DNA of 64,000 nucleotides from Streptomyces sp. NK08204 (GTDB taxonomy: Bacteria; Actinomycetota; Actinomycetes; Streptomycetales; Streptomycetaceae), in the NCBI RefSeq assembly GCF_020400585.1, contig NZ_JAINVF010000008.1, forward strand, positions 1 to 64,000, given 5' to 3'. The translations under genes were made by a program, and so were the position numbers. Every line of letters starts with the position of its first letter. Position 1 is the stretch's first letter. Shown piece after piece: positions 44,184-64,000 of this stretch. Below the pieces are notes generated by a model. The model made no database searches. It had not been told where the DNA came from and worked only from the letters and a program-made list of their open reading frames with translations.

Positions 44184-45227
44184 TCAGTCGAGATTGCCCA
44201 GTCGTGCGTCCCGCCACAGGTCGACGCCGCCGTCGGTGGCGTACTTGTCGATCTCGGCCAGTTCCTCCTCGCTGAAGTCGAGGTTCTCCAGCGCCGCGAC
44301 GTTCTGCTCCAGCTGCTCGGTGCGGGAGGCGCCGATCACCAGGGAGGTGACCCGCCGGTCCCGCAGCGCCCAGGCCAGCGCCAGCTGGCCCAGGGTCTGC
44401 CCGCGGCGGGCCGCGATGTCGTTCAGGGCGCGCAGCCGGTGGCGCATGTCCTCCGTCAGCCAGGCGGCGTCGAACGACTTCCCCTGCGCGGCCCGCGAGT
44501 CCTGGGGCACGCCCTCGAGGTAGCGGCCGGTGAGCAGCCCCTGGGCGAGCGCCGTGAAACCGATGACGCCGAAGCCCTCCTCCTGGGCCGCGTCCAGCAG
44601 GCCATCGGTCTCGATCCAGCGGTTGAGCATGCTGTACGACGGCTGGTGGATCAGCAGCGGGGTGCCCAGGTCCCGGAGGATGGCAGCGGCCTCACGGGTG
44701 CGCTCGGTGTCGTAGGAGGAGATGCCCACGTACAGGGCCTTGCCCTGGCGGACGGCGGTGTCGAGCGCGCCCATCGTCTCCTCCAGGGGCGTGCTCGCGT
44801 CCAGCCGGTGCGAGTAGAAGATGTCCACGTAGTCCACGCCCATGCGGCGCAGCGACTGGTCCAGCGAGGCGAGCACGTACTTCCGGGAGCCGCCGCCCTG
44901 CCCGTAGGGGCCGGGCCACATGTCCCAGCCGGCCTTGGTGGAGATCACCAGCTCGTCCCGGTAGGGCGCGAGGTCCTGCTTCAGCAGCCGCCCGAAGTTG
45001 ATCTCCGCCGAGCCGTACGGCGGCCCGTAGTTGTTGGCCAGGTCGTGGTGGGTGATCCCGAGGTCGAAGGCGCGCAGGGCGATCTCGCGCTGCGTCTCGA
45101 ACGGGCGGTCGTCGCCGAAGTTGTGCCAGTAGCCCAGGGACAGGACGGGCAGGTCCAGTCCCGAGCGGCCGGTGCGCCGGTAGCGCATGGTGCCGTTGTA
45201 GCGCTCAGGGTCCGCGACGTGGTTCAT
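44184..45227 (-). CDS. Aldo/keto reductase (YghZ/L-glyceraldehyde-3-phosphate reductase type)
   Basis: A 347-residue NADPH-dependent reductase. Catalytic residues can be read: Asp-Tyr in HHDLANNYGPPYGSAE, Lys in VISTKAGWDMWPGPYG, and His in IFYSHRLDAST. The long insertion GPYGQGGGSRKYVLASLDQS marks the YghZ subgroup, which reduces L-glyceraldehyde 3-phosphate and methylglyoxal. The C-terminal cofactor region is SLVIGASRTEQLEQNV. ATG at 45227 with CGGAGAA upstream. Monocistronic. Confidence 0.92.
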   Translation of the reverse strand: MNHVADPERYNGTMRYRRTGRSGLDLPVLSLGYWHNFGDDRPFETQREIALRAFDLGITHHDLANNYGPPYGSAEINFGRLLKQDLAPYRDELVISTKAGWDMWPGPYGQGGGSRKYVLASLDQSLRRMGVDYVDIFYSHRLDASTPLEETMGALDTAVRQGKALYVGISSYDTERTREAAAILRDLGTPLLIHQPSYSMLNRWIETDGLLDAAQEEGFGVIGFTALAQGLLTGRYLEGVPQDSRAAQGKSFDAAWLTEDMRHRLRALNDIAARRGQTLGQLALAWALRDRRVTSLVIGASRTEQLEQNVAALENLDFSEEELAEIDKYATDGGVDLWRDARLGNLD

Positions 45228-45410
45228 CGGTGGTTCTCCGGGTGGTGCTGTAGGGGTGCCCGTCGTGTGCGACGGTGCTCGTCCACCCTGCGCCTTCAAG
45301 ATTCGTAAGTCCAACCGCCGTAGCGGCCGACCCGCACGGCAGGACACCGCGCTCCAGCGGGTCCAGCGAGCGCGACCTGGTCTGGTGCGCCCCGGCCGGC
45401 GCCTCGGGCG

Positions 45411-46019
45411 CTACGCGGTGTGCGGCAGGTCGGCGAGGGCGGACGGCGCAGCCATGGAGCGCAGCCCGGCGGCCTGCAGCTTCGTGATGCGCTCGATCAG
45501 GGCGACGGCCAGGGCCGCGGCCAGGAGGCCGAGGGCCTGCACCGCCACGAGCAGCGGCAGCGAGGTGCCGCCGCCGAACCTGCCCGCCAGGGGCAGTACG
45601 CCATGCCCGATCCAGGCCGACCACCAGACGTTCACCATGGTGTCCGAGCGGCGCGTGTCCGTGCCGACGGGTGCGCTCGCACGGTGGACGTCCTGCACGA
45701 GCCCGCGCGGTACCCAGAGGTTGAACACCGGTATCAGCCAGGCCAGGACCGCCCAGGAGGGGGAACCGGGGAGCTTCTGCGCGCAGAGGAGTTCGGCATT
45801 GCGCCGGCAGCGGGCGAACCAGGTGAGGAACAGCACGATCGCCACGGTCATCACGTACAGGTACACCCTCACGGACCAGGCGGCCGAAGAGGCCGACGGA
45901 TCCAGCAGGTGAGCGCGGACCCGGAGCCCCCGCACCAAGTCGGCACCGGCCGCCGCGCCCACGGCCAGCTGCGTGCAACGGGCGAGGAACCAGGGGGCCT
46001 TGGCAGTGGATCCGGGCAC
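45411..46019 (-). CDS. DUF4328 membrane protein
   Basis: A 202-residue protein with four hydrophobic segments. The middle, [15 protein letters not shown] then [20 protein letters not shown], is the signature of DUF4328, a Streptomyces-rich membrane family of unknown function. [20 protein letters not shown] follows as in the family. GTG start at 46019. Divergent from phosphoglucomutase by 190 bases. Confidence 0.8.
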   Translation of the reverse strand: MPGSTAKAPWFLARCTQLAVGAAAGADLVRGLRVRAHLLDPSASSAAWSVRVYLYVMTVAIVLFLTWFARCRRNAELLCAQKLPGSPSWAVLAWLIPVFNLWVPRGLVQDVHRASAPVGTDTRRSDTMVNVWWSAWIGHGVLPLAGRFGGGTSLPLLVAVQALGLLAAALAVALIERITKLQAAGLRSMAAPSALADLPHTA

Positions 46020-46209
46020 GGTGGAAGACCTGTCTGTAAGAGGCGTCCGGCGAAGTCGGCACCATGGAATGGAGATCGGAGGATCGGATCATAGGGCAGG
46101 CCGTTCTGGAGGTGTCTCGTCCTGGTGGGGCGTACTCGCACGCCGGGCCCCCGGCAGGGAAAGATGGGCGTCGAGTGTTCGATCACACCGATTGCGGAGG
46201 AACGGACTC

Positions 46210-47850
<1,641 letters not shown>

Positions 47851-47860
47851 CCTGCCACCC

Positions 47861-47958
47861 GTCCCGCGACGGCCTGCACCGTGCCACGACGGCCTGCGCA
47901 CCGTGCCACGACGGCCTGCGCACCGTGCCACGACGGCCTGCGCACCGTGCCACGACGG
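47861..47958. repeat. 22-bp tandem repeat array downstream of pgm
   Basis: Three identical 22-base units at 47881-47902, 47903-47924 and 47925-47946, flanked by a degenerate copy (47861-47880) and a partial one (47947-47958). Unit core: CCACGACGGCCTGCGCACC. No spacers, so not CRISPR. The partial copy merges into the left arm of the terminator. Confidence 0.95.
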
Positions 47959-47990
47959 CTTCCGTCCCGTGTGCGGGCGGAAGCCGTCGT
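47952..47990. terminator. Hairpin terminator after pgm
   Basis: ACGACGGCTTCCG pairs with CGGAAGCCGTCGT (13 bases perfect); inside, CCCG-TGTG-CGGG extends the stem after one unpaired T. It serves pgm and the convergent SGNH gene. Confidence 0.85.
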
Positions 47991-48008
47991 CGTGACGCGT
48001 GCGGCGCG

Positions 48009-48923
48009 TCAGTCGCGTCCGCGGCCCTGCGCCAGCCGGTCCAGCACGGCCCGCGCCATGGCCTGCTCGCCCTGCGCGTTGGGGTGCGCGGGGGCCGCCG
48101 GCGCGGCCGGCTGCAGGGGCTCGATCCAGCGGTCCGCGGGCGCCTTGCACATGTCGTGGCCGACGGTGGGCCCGTACGTGTCGACGTACTCGGCCCGGTT
48201 CCAGCCGGCGACCAGCCGCAGCATCAGGTTCACCCGCTTCTCGGTGTCCCGCAGATAGGGGAAGTCACCCTGTGCGAACGGCACCGCCGGGAAGCAGCCG
48301 ACGCCGTCGTCGGGCAGCAGGTCCGGGTAGCCGACGACGACCACCCGGGCGTGCGGCGCCCTGGCGTGCACGGCACGCAGCACCCGGTCGACCTTCGGGG
48401 CGGTCTCGGCGATCGTGACGGCCAACTGGTCGTACCCGGACGCGTTGTAGGACCGCTCGCACGGGTTGCCGGCCGGGTCCTGGACGGACAGCCGGGCGCA
48501 GGTGCCGATGATCGAGCCGAAGCCGACGTCGTTGCCGCCGATCTGGACCGTCACCAGGTCGGTGTCCCGGTCCAGCGCGTCGAGCTGGGGCTTGTTGGTG
48601 CCCTGTGCCTGCCACATCTCGGCGGTCGTGGCCCCGCTGCAGCTGACGTCCGTGAACGTCGTCGCCTGCTGCTGCGCCGCGACGAGCGAGGGGTAATTAC
48701 GGTCCGAACGGCGGCAGTTGGCGTCCACCTGCTCGGGGATGGCGGGACCGGAGGTGTAGGAGTCACCGAGGGCCACGTAGGCGAGGTGGCGACCGGGGCC
48801 GGGGTGTGCGGCGGCCGGTGTCGTCACACCGGCGGCCAGGGCGCAGCCGCCCAGCGCCGCCCCGAGCACGGCGGCCCGCCGCCTGCGTCTCGAAGCACCC
48901 CGCGGACGTGTCTCGTTCACCAT
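48009..48923 (-). CDS. Secreted SGNH/GDSL hydrolase
   Basis: A 304-residue exported esterase or lipase. A Tat-like basic start (RRRRRAAVLGAALGGCALAAG) and cleavage near AAAHP precede the SGNH fold: block I YVALGDSYTSG (Ser nucleophile), block III VTVQIGGNDVGFGS, and the catalytic His in HPNAQGEQA. Six or so cysteines probably form disulfides, as in Streptomyces secreted lipases of this type. ATG at 48923 lies close to GGGAGG; GTG at 48920 has better spacing. Confidence 0.9.
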   Translation of the reverse strand: MVNETRPRGASRRRRRAAVLGAALGGCALAAGVTTPAAAHPGPGRHLAYVALGDSYTSGPAIPEQVDANCRRSDRNYPSLVAAQQQATTFTDVSCSGATTAEMWQAQGTNKPQLDALDRDTDLVTVQIGGNDVGFGSIIGTCARLSVQDPAGNPCERSYNASGYDQLAVTIAETAPKVDRVLRAVHARAPHARVVVVGYPDLLPDDGVGCFPAVPFAQGDFPYLRDTEKRVNLMLRLVAGWNRAEYVDTYGPTVGHDMCKAPADRWIEPLQPAAPAAPAHPNAQGEQAMARAVLDRLAQGRGRD

Positions 48924-49278
48924 GCATCCTCCCCCTCGGGCCTGGACCTCGCAGTCGGGCGGCACCGACGAGCGGCCCTCGTGCGTTCGACTGGGTCTGT
49001 ATACCGTCCGGTAGGTCCCGGCGACCAGAAGCGGGAACCCACGAGTTGAGGGGCTTGTGCGCTCGCCCTGTCGCCCGGTCGGGTGTCCCCCGGTGCGCAC
49101 CGGGCACGAGCGAGGTGCGGTGGTCTGCCGCCCGGTCGCCGGTGAAGTCCCCAGCCACTGGGCCGGGTTGGCGTCGGCGCTGACCTGTACGGACGGGCGG
49201 CCGGCGCCCGGGCGAGCGCGGACGATGTGAAAGGGTGCGAAGGTCGACGCCCGCCCAACGGAAAAGAGAAGCACCGGC
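48924..49278. other. Divergent region between SGNH hydrolase and maltokinase-cap genes
   Basis: About 355 bases. TACCG-TC-CGGTA (49002-49013) is a small perfect inverted repeat next to TATA, of TetR-operator style, about 80 bases upstream of the SGNH start. No regulator gene is beside it. Nothing else recognised. Confidence 0.4.
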
Positions 49279-49932
49279 ATGGCCCTGATCCACCACACCA
49301 CCCTCAAGCCGAGCAAGGTCGACCTGCTCGCCGACTGGCTGCCGACCCGCCCCTGGTACCGGGGCGGACCGGAGCCGGTGCTGGAGAAGGCCGGCGGGTT
49401 CCGGCTGGACGACCCGGAGGGCGAGGTCGGGATGGAGTTCATGGTGGTCACCGACACGACCGGCGACGGGCGGACGGCCTACCTGGTGCCGCTCACCTAT
49501 CGCGGTGCACCGCTGGAGGGCGCCGAGCACGCCCTGGTCGGGACGATGGAGCACGGGGTGCTGGGCAAGCGCTGGGCCTACGACGGCTGCCACGACCCGG
49601 TCCTGGTCGGCGAGTTGCTGTCCCTGGTCGAGGGCAGGGTCCAGGCACAGGACCAGAGCCTCTCCGACACGCCAGACCGCGAGGTGACCCGCTCCCACAC
49701 CGGCGCCCCCTTCTCTGCGGCCGGCTTCGCCCCCGAGCCCGTCGACGACCAGGACGGCACCCGCGTGCCCGTACCCGGGGGCGCCACCCTCCATGTCCAC
49801 CGCGTCCTGCGCCCCGTCCCCGAGAACCCGCCGCTGCCGCCGCAGGGCGCTGCCGGTCACGTGGCGGGCGGCTGGTCCGGCCCGGACGGCACCCGTCTCC
49901 GGGCGCTGTTCATGGTGCTGCAGACCGGCTGA
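49279..49932 (+). CDS. Stand-alone maltokinase N-terminal cap-like protein
   Basis: A 217-residue protein beginning [20 protein letters not shown], with [11 protein letters not shown] and [20 protein letters not shown] and [17 protein letters not shown]. These are features of the N-terminal cap subdomain of mycobacterial/actinobacterial maltokinase (Mak, Pep2), here without the kinase domain. Such stand-alone CG0192-like proteins occur in actinobacteria; function unknown. Since maltokinase makes the substrate of GlgE, a regulatory link to glgE is conceivable but speculative. AAAAGAGAAG precedes the ATG. Confidence 0.75.
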   Translation: MALIHHTTLKPSKVDLLADWLPTRPWYRGGPEPVLEKAGGFRLDDPEGEVGMEFMVVTDTTGDGRTAYLVPLTYRGAPLEGAEHALVGTMEHGVLGKRWAYDGCHDPVLVGELLSLVEGRVQAQDQSLSDTPDREVTRSHTGAPFSAAGFAPEPVDDQDGTRVPVPGGATLHVHRVLRPVPENPPLPPQGAAGHVAGGWSGPDGTRLRALFMVLQTG

Positions 49933-50165
49933 TCCGCCGCTTCCCGGGCCGGTGCATCAGGAGCACCGGCCCTCACTTCGCCCAATCTTCTGGCATGGGC
50001 AGGTCAAATCTGTCACTCTTTCGGCAGTCGTGGCCCCGACCTCGTCAGGGCGCGGCGCACCCCACGCACAGCGATCACGCAACCCCACCGAGGCCGCCCC
50101 CGGCGCACCCCGCCGGCCGGCGGTCACCGAGCAGGCCGGAACCCGGCCGCCGCAAAGGAGCAGCG

Positions 50166-52028
50166 TTGAGATCGACCCCCCACAAGGCCCTCGGCGCCGG
50201 TGTGCTCACCGTCGCCGCGCTGGCCGCCCTCTCCCTCCCCGGTACTCCCGCCGCCGCCCAGCCCGCCACGGCACCCCTGGCCGCCACCTGCGCTCCCACC
50301 CAGGTGGTCGCCAACGGCGGCTTCGAGAACGGCACCTCCCCCTGGACCCAGTCCTCGTCCACCGTCATCACCAGCCGCACCGGCGAGACCGCCCACGGCG
50401 GCAGCTACTACGCCTGGCTGGACGGCACCGGCAGCACCCGCACCGACACCCTGACCCAGAGCGTCACGATCCCGAGCGGATGCAGCACCGCCACCCTCAC
50501 CTTCTGGCTGCACGTCGACACCGCCGAGACGACCTCGTCCACCGCCTACGACAAACTGACGGCGAAGATCGGCACGACGACGCTCGCGACGTACTCGAAC
50601 CTCGACAAGAACACCGGGTACGTCAAGAAGTCGATCGACGTCTCGGCGTTCATCGGCCAGACCGTCGACCTGTCCTTCACCGGCACCGAGGACTACAGCC
50701 TCCAGACCAGCTTCGTGCTGGACGACATCGCCCTCGACACCTCCGGCGACACCACCCCGCCGTCCACGGACTCCACCCGCACCCCGGCCACCCCGTCGTA
50801 CACCGTCAACCTGAGCAGCGACAGCAGCGGCACCAGCTGGAACGGGCACGAGAGCGTGTCCTTCACCAACGCCTCCGCCACCGCGCTCAGCGAGGTCTAC
50901 CTGCGGCTGTGGGACAACTACCACGGCACCTGCTCGGCGATGCCGATCACGGTCACCAACGTCACCGGCGGGACCGCCGGCTCCCTCTCCGCCGACTGCA
51001 CCGCCCTGAAGATCACCCTGCCGGCGCCCCTAGGTCAGGGCCAGAGCGCCACGATCGGCTTCGACCTCGGTATCACCGTGCCCAGCGGCGCGGACCGGTT
51101 CGGCCACGACGGCGCCTTCAGCTTCATCGGCAACGCCCTGCCGGTCCTCGCCGTCCGCGACGCCGCGGGCTGGCACCTGGACCCGTACACCAACAACGGC
51201 GAGTCGTTCTACTCCCTGGCCGCCGACTTCAAGGTGACCCTCGACCACCCCAGCAGCCTGCTGGTCCCGGCCACCGGCGCCTCCACCGACACCCCCGGCT
51301 CCAGCGGCCGTACGATCACCACCGCGACCGCCGCCAAGGTCCGTGACTTCGCCTGGGCCGCCGGGCCCTTCACCAAGATCTCCGGCACCTCGCCCGGCGG
51401 TGTCCCGGTGAACGTGTACTCCGTCTCGGGGATCAGCTCCAGCAGCGCCCAGTCCATGCTCAGCACGGCCGAGTCCGCGGTCGACGCCCACGCGGCACGC
51501 TTCGGCGCCTACCCGTACGGCGAACTGGACGCGGTCCTCGACAACAACTTCTGGTTCGGCGGCATGGAGTACCCGGGCTTCGTCCTCGACCTGGTCAGCA
51601 CCACCGCGCTCACCCACGAGATCGCCCACCAGTGGTGGTACGGCATCGTCGGCGACGACGAGTACAACAGCCCCTGGCTGGACGAGTCCTTCACCGACTA
51701 CGCCACCGACCTCGCGCTCGGCAAGACCGGCACCAACTGCTGGAGCAGCGTCTCCTGGGCCTCCAGCGCGGAGAAGATCACCAATTCGATGGCGTACTGG
51801 GACGCGAACTCCTCCCGCTACTCCACCGTCGTCTACGGCTACGGCAAGTGCGCCCTGCACGACCTGCGGCGGCTCATCGGCGACACCGCCATGGCCAAGC
51901 TGCTGAAGGACTACGCGACCGCCCACTGGTACGGCGTGTCCACCACGGCCGAGTTCAAGGCGGCGGCCCAGGCCGCCACGAGCACGGACCTGACCTCCTT
52001 CTGGAGCCAGCACCGCATCGACGGCTGA
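50166..52028 (+). CDS. Secreted M1-family metallopeptidase with N-terminal beta-sandwich domain
   Basis: A 620-residue exported aminopeptidase-like protein. The TTG start follows AAAGGAG. After the signal peptide ([19 protein letters not shown]) residues 40-195 form a domain ([16 protein letters not shown] to [15 protein letters not shown]) closely like the C-terminal domain of the M4 protease at 13839. The M1 part begins near 210. HEIAH at 484-488 and Glu507 ([12 protein letters not shown]) form the zinc site; FGGMEYPG stands in for the GAMEN exopeptidase motif. About 130 residues after that end the protein, so the large C-terminal domain of classical M1 enzymes is missing. Confidence 0.9.
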   Translation: MRSTPHKALGAGVLTVAALAALSLPGTPAAAQPATAPLAATCAPTQVVANGGFENGTSPWTQSSSTVITSRTGETAHGGSYYAWLDGTGSTRTDTLTQSVTIPSGCSTATLTFWLHVDTAETTSSTAYDKLTAKIGTTTLATYSNLDKNTGYVKKSIDVSAFIGQTVDLSFTGTEDYSLQTSFVLDDIALDTSGDTTPPSTDSTRTPATPSYTVNLSSDSSGTSWNGHESVSFTNASATALSEVYLRLWDNYHGTCSAMPITVTNVTGGTAGSLSADCTALKITLPAPLGQGQSATIGFDLGITVPSGADRFGHDGAFSFIGNALPVLAVRDAAGWHLDPYTNNGESFYSLAADFKVTLDHPSSLLVPATGASTDTPGSSGRTITTATAAKVRDFAWAAGPFTKISGTSPGGVPVNVYSVSGISSSSAQSMLSTAESAVDAHAARFGAYPYGELDAVLDNNFWFGGMEYPGFVLDLVSTTALTHEIAHQWWYGIVGDDEYNSPWLDESFTDYATDLALGKTGTNCWSSVSWASSAEKITNSMAYWDANSSRYSTVVYGYGKCALHDLRRLIGDTAMAKLLKDYATAHWYGVSTTAEFKAAAQAATSTDLTSFWSQHRIDG

Positions 52029-52127
52029 CCCGGCCACCGGCCGGGCTCACCCGAACGGGCCAAACCCGGCCGGACAAGGGTTCGTTGGGCGGTACCCGGA
52101 GTGCGGTACCGCCCGACCGCGGGTCAG

Positions 52128-52997
52128 ATGGATTCCGTGCGAAGCGACATACACCTGACCGCCACCGGTGTCCTGACCGGCCTGCTCCTGTCCCTGTCCG
52201 CCCCGGCCGCCCGGCCCGCCTCCGACCCGGTCCCACCCGTGCGGGGCCGCGCCTACATGGGCATCGGCGTCCTCGCCCACGACGGACGCGACAGCACCGA
52301 CGACGAGACCACCGCCGACGACGGCACCCGCGACGACGGCACCGGTGACGCCGCCCCCGACACCCGGACCGGGCAGACCGAGGGCGTGGACGTCTCCGGC
52401 CACCAGCGTGTCGTCGCCTGGCAGACACTGTGGGACAACGGCACCCGATGGGCGTACAGCAAGGCGACGGAGGGGACGTCGTACAAGAACCCCTACTTCG
52501 CCCGGCAGTACAACGGCTCGTACGCCATGGGCATCATCCACGGCGCCTACCACTTCGCCACCCCCGACACCAGCCGCGGCGCCGCCCAGGCCGACCACTT
52601 CGTGGACCACGGCGGCGGCTGGTCCGAGGACGCCAGGACCCTGCCCGGCGCGCTCGACATCGAGTGGAACCCCTACGGCGACGCCTGCTACGGCAAGTCC
52701 AAGAGCGCGATGATCCGTTGGATCCGCGCCTTCCTGAAGCGCTACAAGGCGCGCACCGGCCGGAACGCCGTCATCTACACGTCCACCACGTGGTGGACCC
52801 GGTGCACCGGCGACTACACCGGCTTCGGCGCGACGAACCCCCTGTGGATCGCCCGCTACGGCCCGACACCGGGGCCGCTGCCCTCGGGCTGGTCGTCGTA
52901 CACGATGTGGCAGTACACCTCCTCCGGGAAGACGGTCGGCGACCACGACCGGTTCAACGGCACCCCGAGCGCACTGCGGGACCTCGCCACCGGCTGA
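52128..52997 (+). CDS. Secreted GH25 muramidase (lysozyme)
   Basis: A 289-residue exported peptidoglycan hydrolase. A short hydrophobic N-terminus ([19 protein letters not shown]) serves as signal; an acidic Asp/Thr-rich linker follows to about residue 80. The GH25 domain begins [10 protein letters not shown] with Asp88 and continues [40 protein letters not shown] and the catalytic-site [10 protein letters not shown], ending in [16 protein letters not shown]. No separate wall-binding module. ATG at 52128 or GTG at 52137; neither has a strong ribosome site. Confidence 0.92.
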   Translation: MDSVRSDIHLTATGVLTGLLLSLSAPAARPASDPVPPVRGRAYMGIGVLAHDGRDSTDDETTADDGTRDDGTGDAAPDTRTGQTEGVDVSGHQRVVAWQTLWDNGTRWAYSKATEGTSYKNPYFARQYNGSYAMGIIHGAYHFATPDTSRGAAQADHFVDHGGGWSEDARTLPGALDIEWNPYGDACYGKSKSAMIRWIRAFLKRYKARTGRNAVIYTSTTWWTRCTGDYTGFGATNPLWIARYGPTPGPLPSGWSSYTMWQYTSSGKTVGDHDRFNGTPSALRDLATG

Positions 52998-53130
52998 CGC
53001 CCCCGCCCCGCCCGACCCCGTCAGAAGGAGGGCCCGGCAGCCCGGTCTGCGTCCGGTGCTGCGTCTTCTTCCCTATGAGCCCCGTGACGCCGGCGGCAGT
53101 CTGCTGCAAAACACGGCTTGGAGGCTCACA

Positions 53131-59439
<6,309 letters not shown>

Positions 59440-59577
59440 GCACGCGCTGCTGAGCCCGCTGCTGAGCACCCACCTCTGAGCACGGCTTCCGTGCGCCGCT
59501 TGCGAGCGCCGGCTTCCGGGGGCCGCACCGCCCCTTTCAACGGCTTCCTTTTCCAAGAGTGAGATCGGAGTGCCCCC
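59440..59577 (+). other. Gap between the two NRPS genes with CTGAGC repeats
   Basis: The first 70 bases hold four spaced copies of GAGCAC/GAGCCC preceded by CT (59438-59485), an irregular short repeat. There is no terminator hairpin of note, so the genes are probably cotranscribed. Confidence 0.4.

Positions 59578-64000
<4,423 letters not shown>

Noticed and set aside
47881..47958. CRISPR array
   Set aside because: Repeats are directly adjacent with no unique spacers, no cas genes nearby.

Overview
The window reads as Streptomyces (or a very close actinomycete). Base composition is very high GC with strongly GC-biased third codon positions, GTG and TTG starts are common, and the gene families are typical of the genus: GlgE/GlgX storage metabolism, DUF5133, DUF4328, an SCO6745-family protein, ANTAR, a SigB/F/G-type sigma factor, a class F sortase, a Tap-like protein, TgmA/TgmB and modular NRPS. 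The species cannot be named from the sequence. I saw no tRNA, rRNA, insertion sequence or CRISPR array.

Layout. 1-12.5 kb: the N-terminal part of glgE leaves the window on the left. Next to it are a DUF5133 gene, a degenerate GHKL-ATPase gene translationally coupled to glgX, and a stress-regulation block (ANTAR protein facing a SigB-like sigma factor). Then come housekeeping and accessory genes: a divergent hemC paralogue, a GNAT protein with a partner, an ATP-dependent DNA ligase, and an EamA exporter divergent from a LysR regulator. 12.5-23.5 kb: peroxiredoxin, a methyltransferase remnant, a secreted M4 protease, dienelactone hydrolase, a Sua5/YciO protein, a PucR-like regulator with two HTH-like segments, a P450, a membrane PP2C phosphatase, and a GNAT gene with a candidate leader peptide.

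23.5-33 kb is the most accessory part. It has a graspetide (ATP-grasp RiPP) locus with precursor and ligase, followed by a Gfo/Idh/MocA oxidoreductase behind a GC-rich 9-bp repeat array. Next are a small HTH-like gene with an operator-like palindrome, an unusually long Tap homologue with no tpg beside it, a fructosamine kinase, an SCO6745 protein, and a sortase F locus whose surface protein repeats one candidate sorting motif three times. 33-53 kb: HxlR/imine reductase pair, LysR, secreted M9 collagenase, long-form GAPDH, GT-C mannosyltransferase, a two-gene PP2C/MASE1 unit, DedA, a 58-residue CxxC protein, aldo/keto reductase, DUF4328, phosphoglucomutase, SGNH hydrolase, a stand-alone maltokinase-cap protein, a secreted M1 protease and a GH25 muramidase.

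53-64 kb: an NRPS cluster begins and runs off the right edge. The first protein is C-A-T-C-A-T. The second is C-A-T-C and continues. Its A domain carries the textbook threonine pocket; the two A domains of the first protein have acidic pocket residues that suggest basic amino acids.

Themes: alpha-glucan/hexose-phosphate metabolism is scattered across the window (glgE, glgX, pgm, gap, maltokinase cap). Six exported hydrolases or surface proteins are present, two sharing the same beta-sandwich accessory domain. Specialised metabolism is represented by a graspetide, a P450 and an NRPS. All functional statements rest on reading motifs by eye; no database search was possible.
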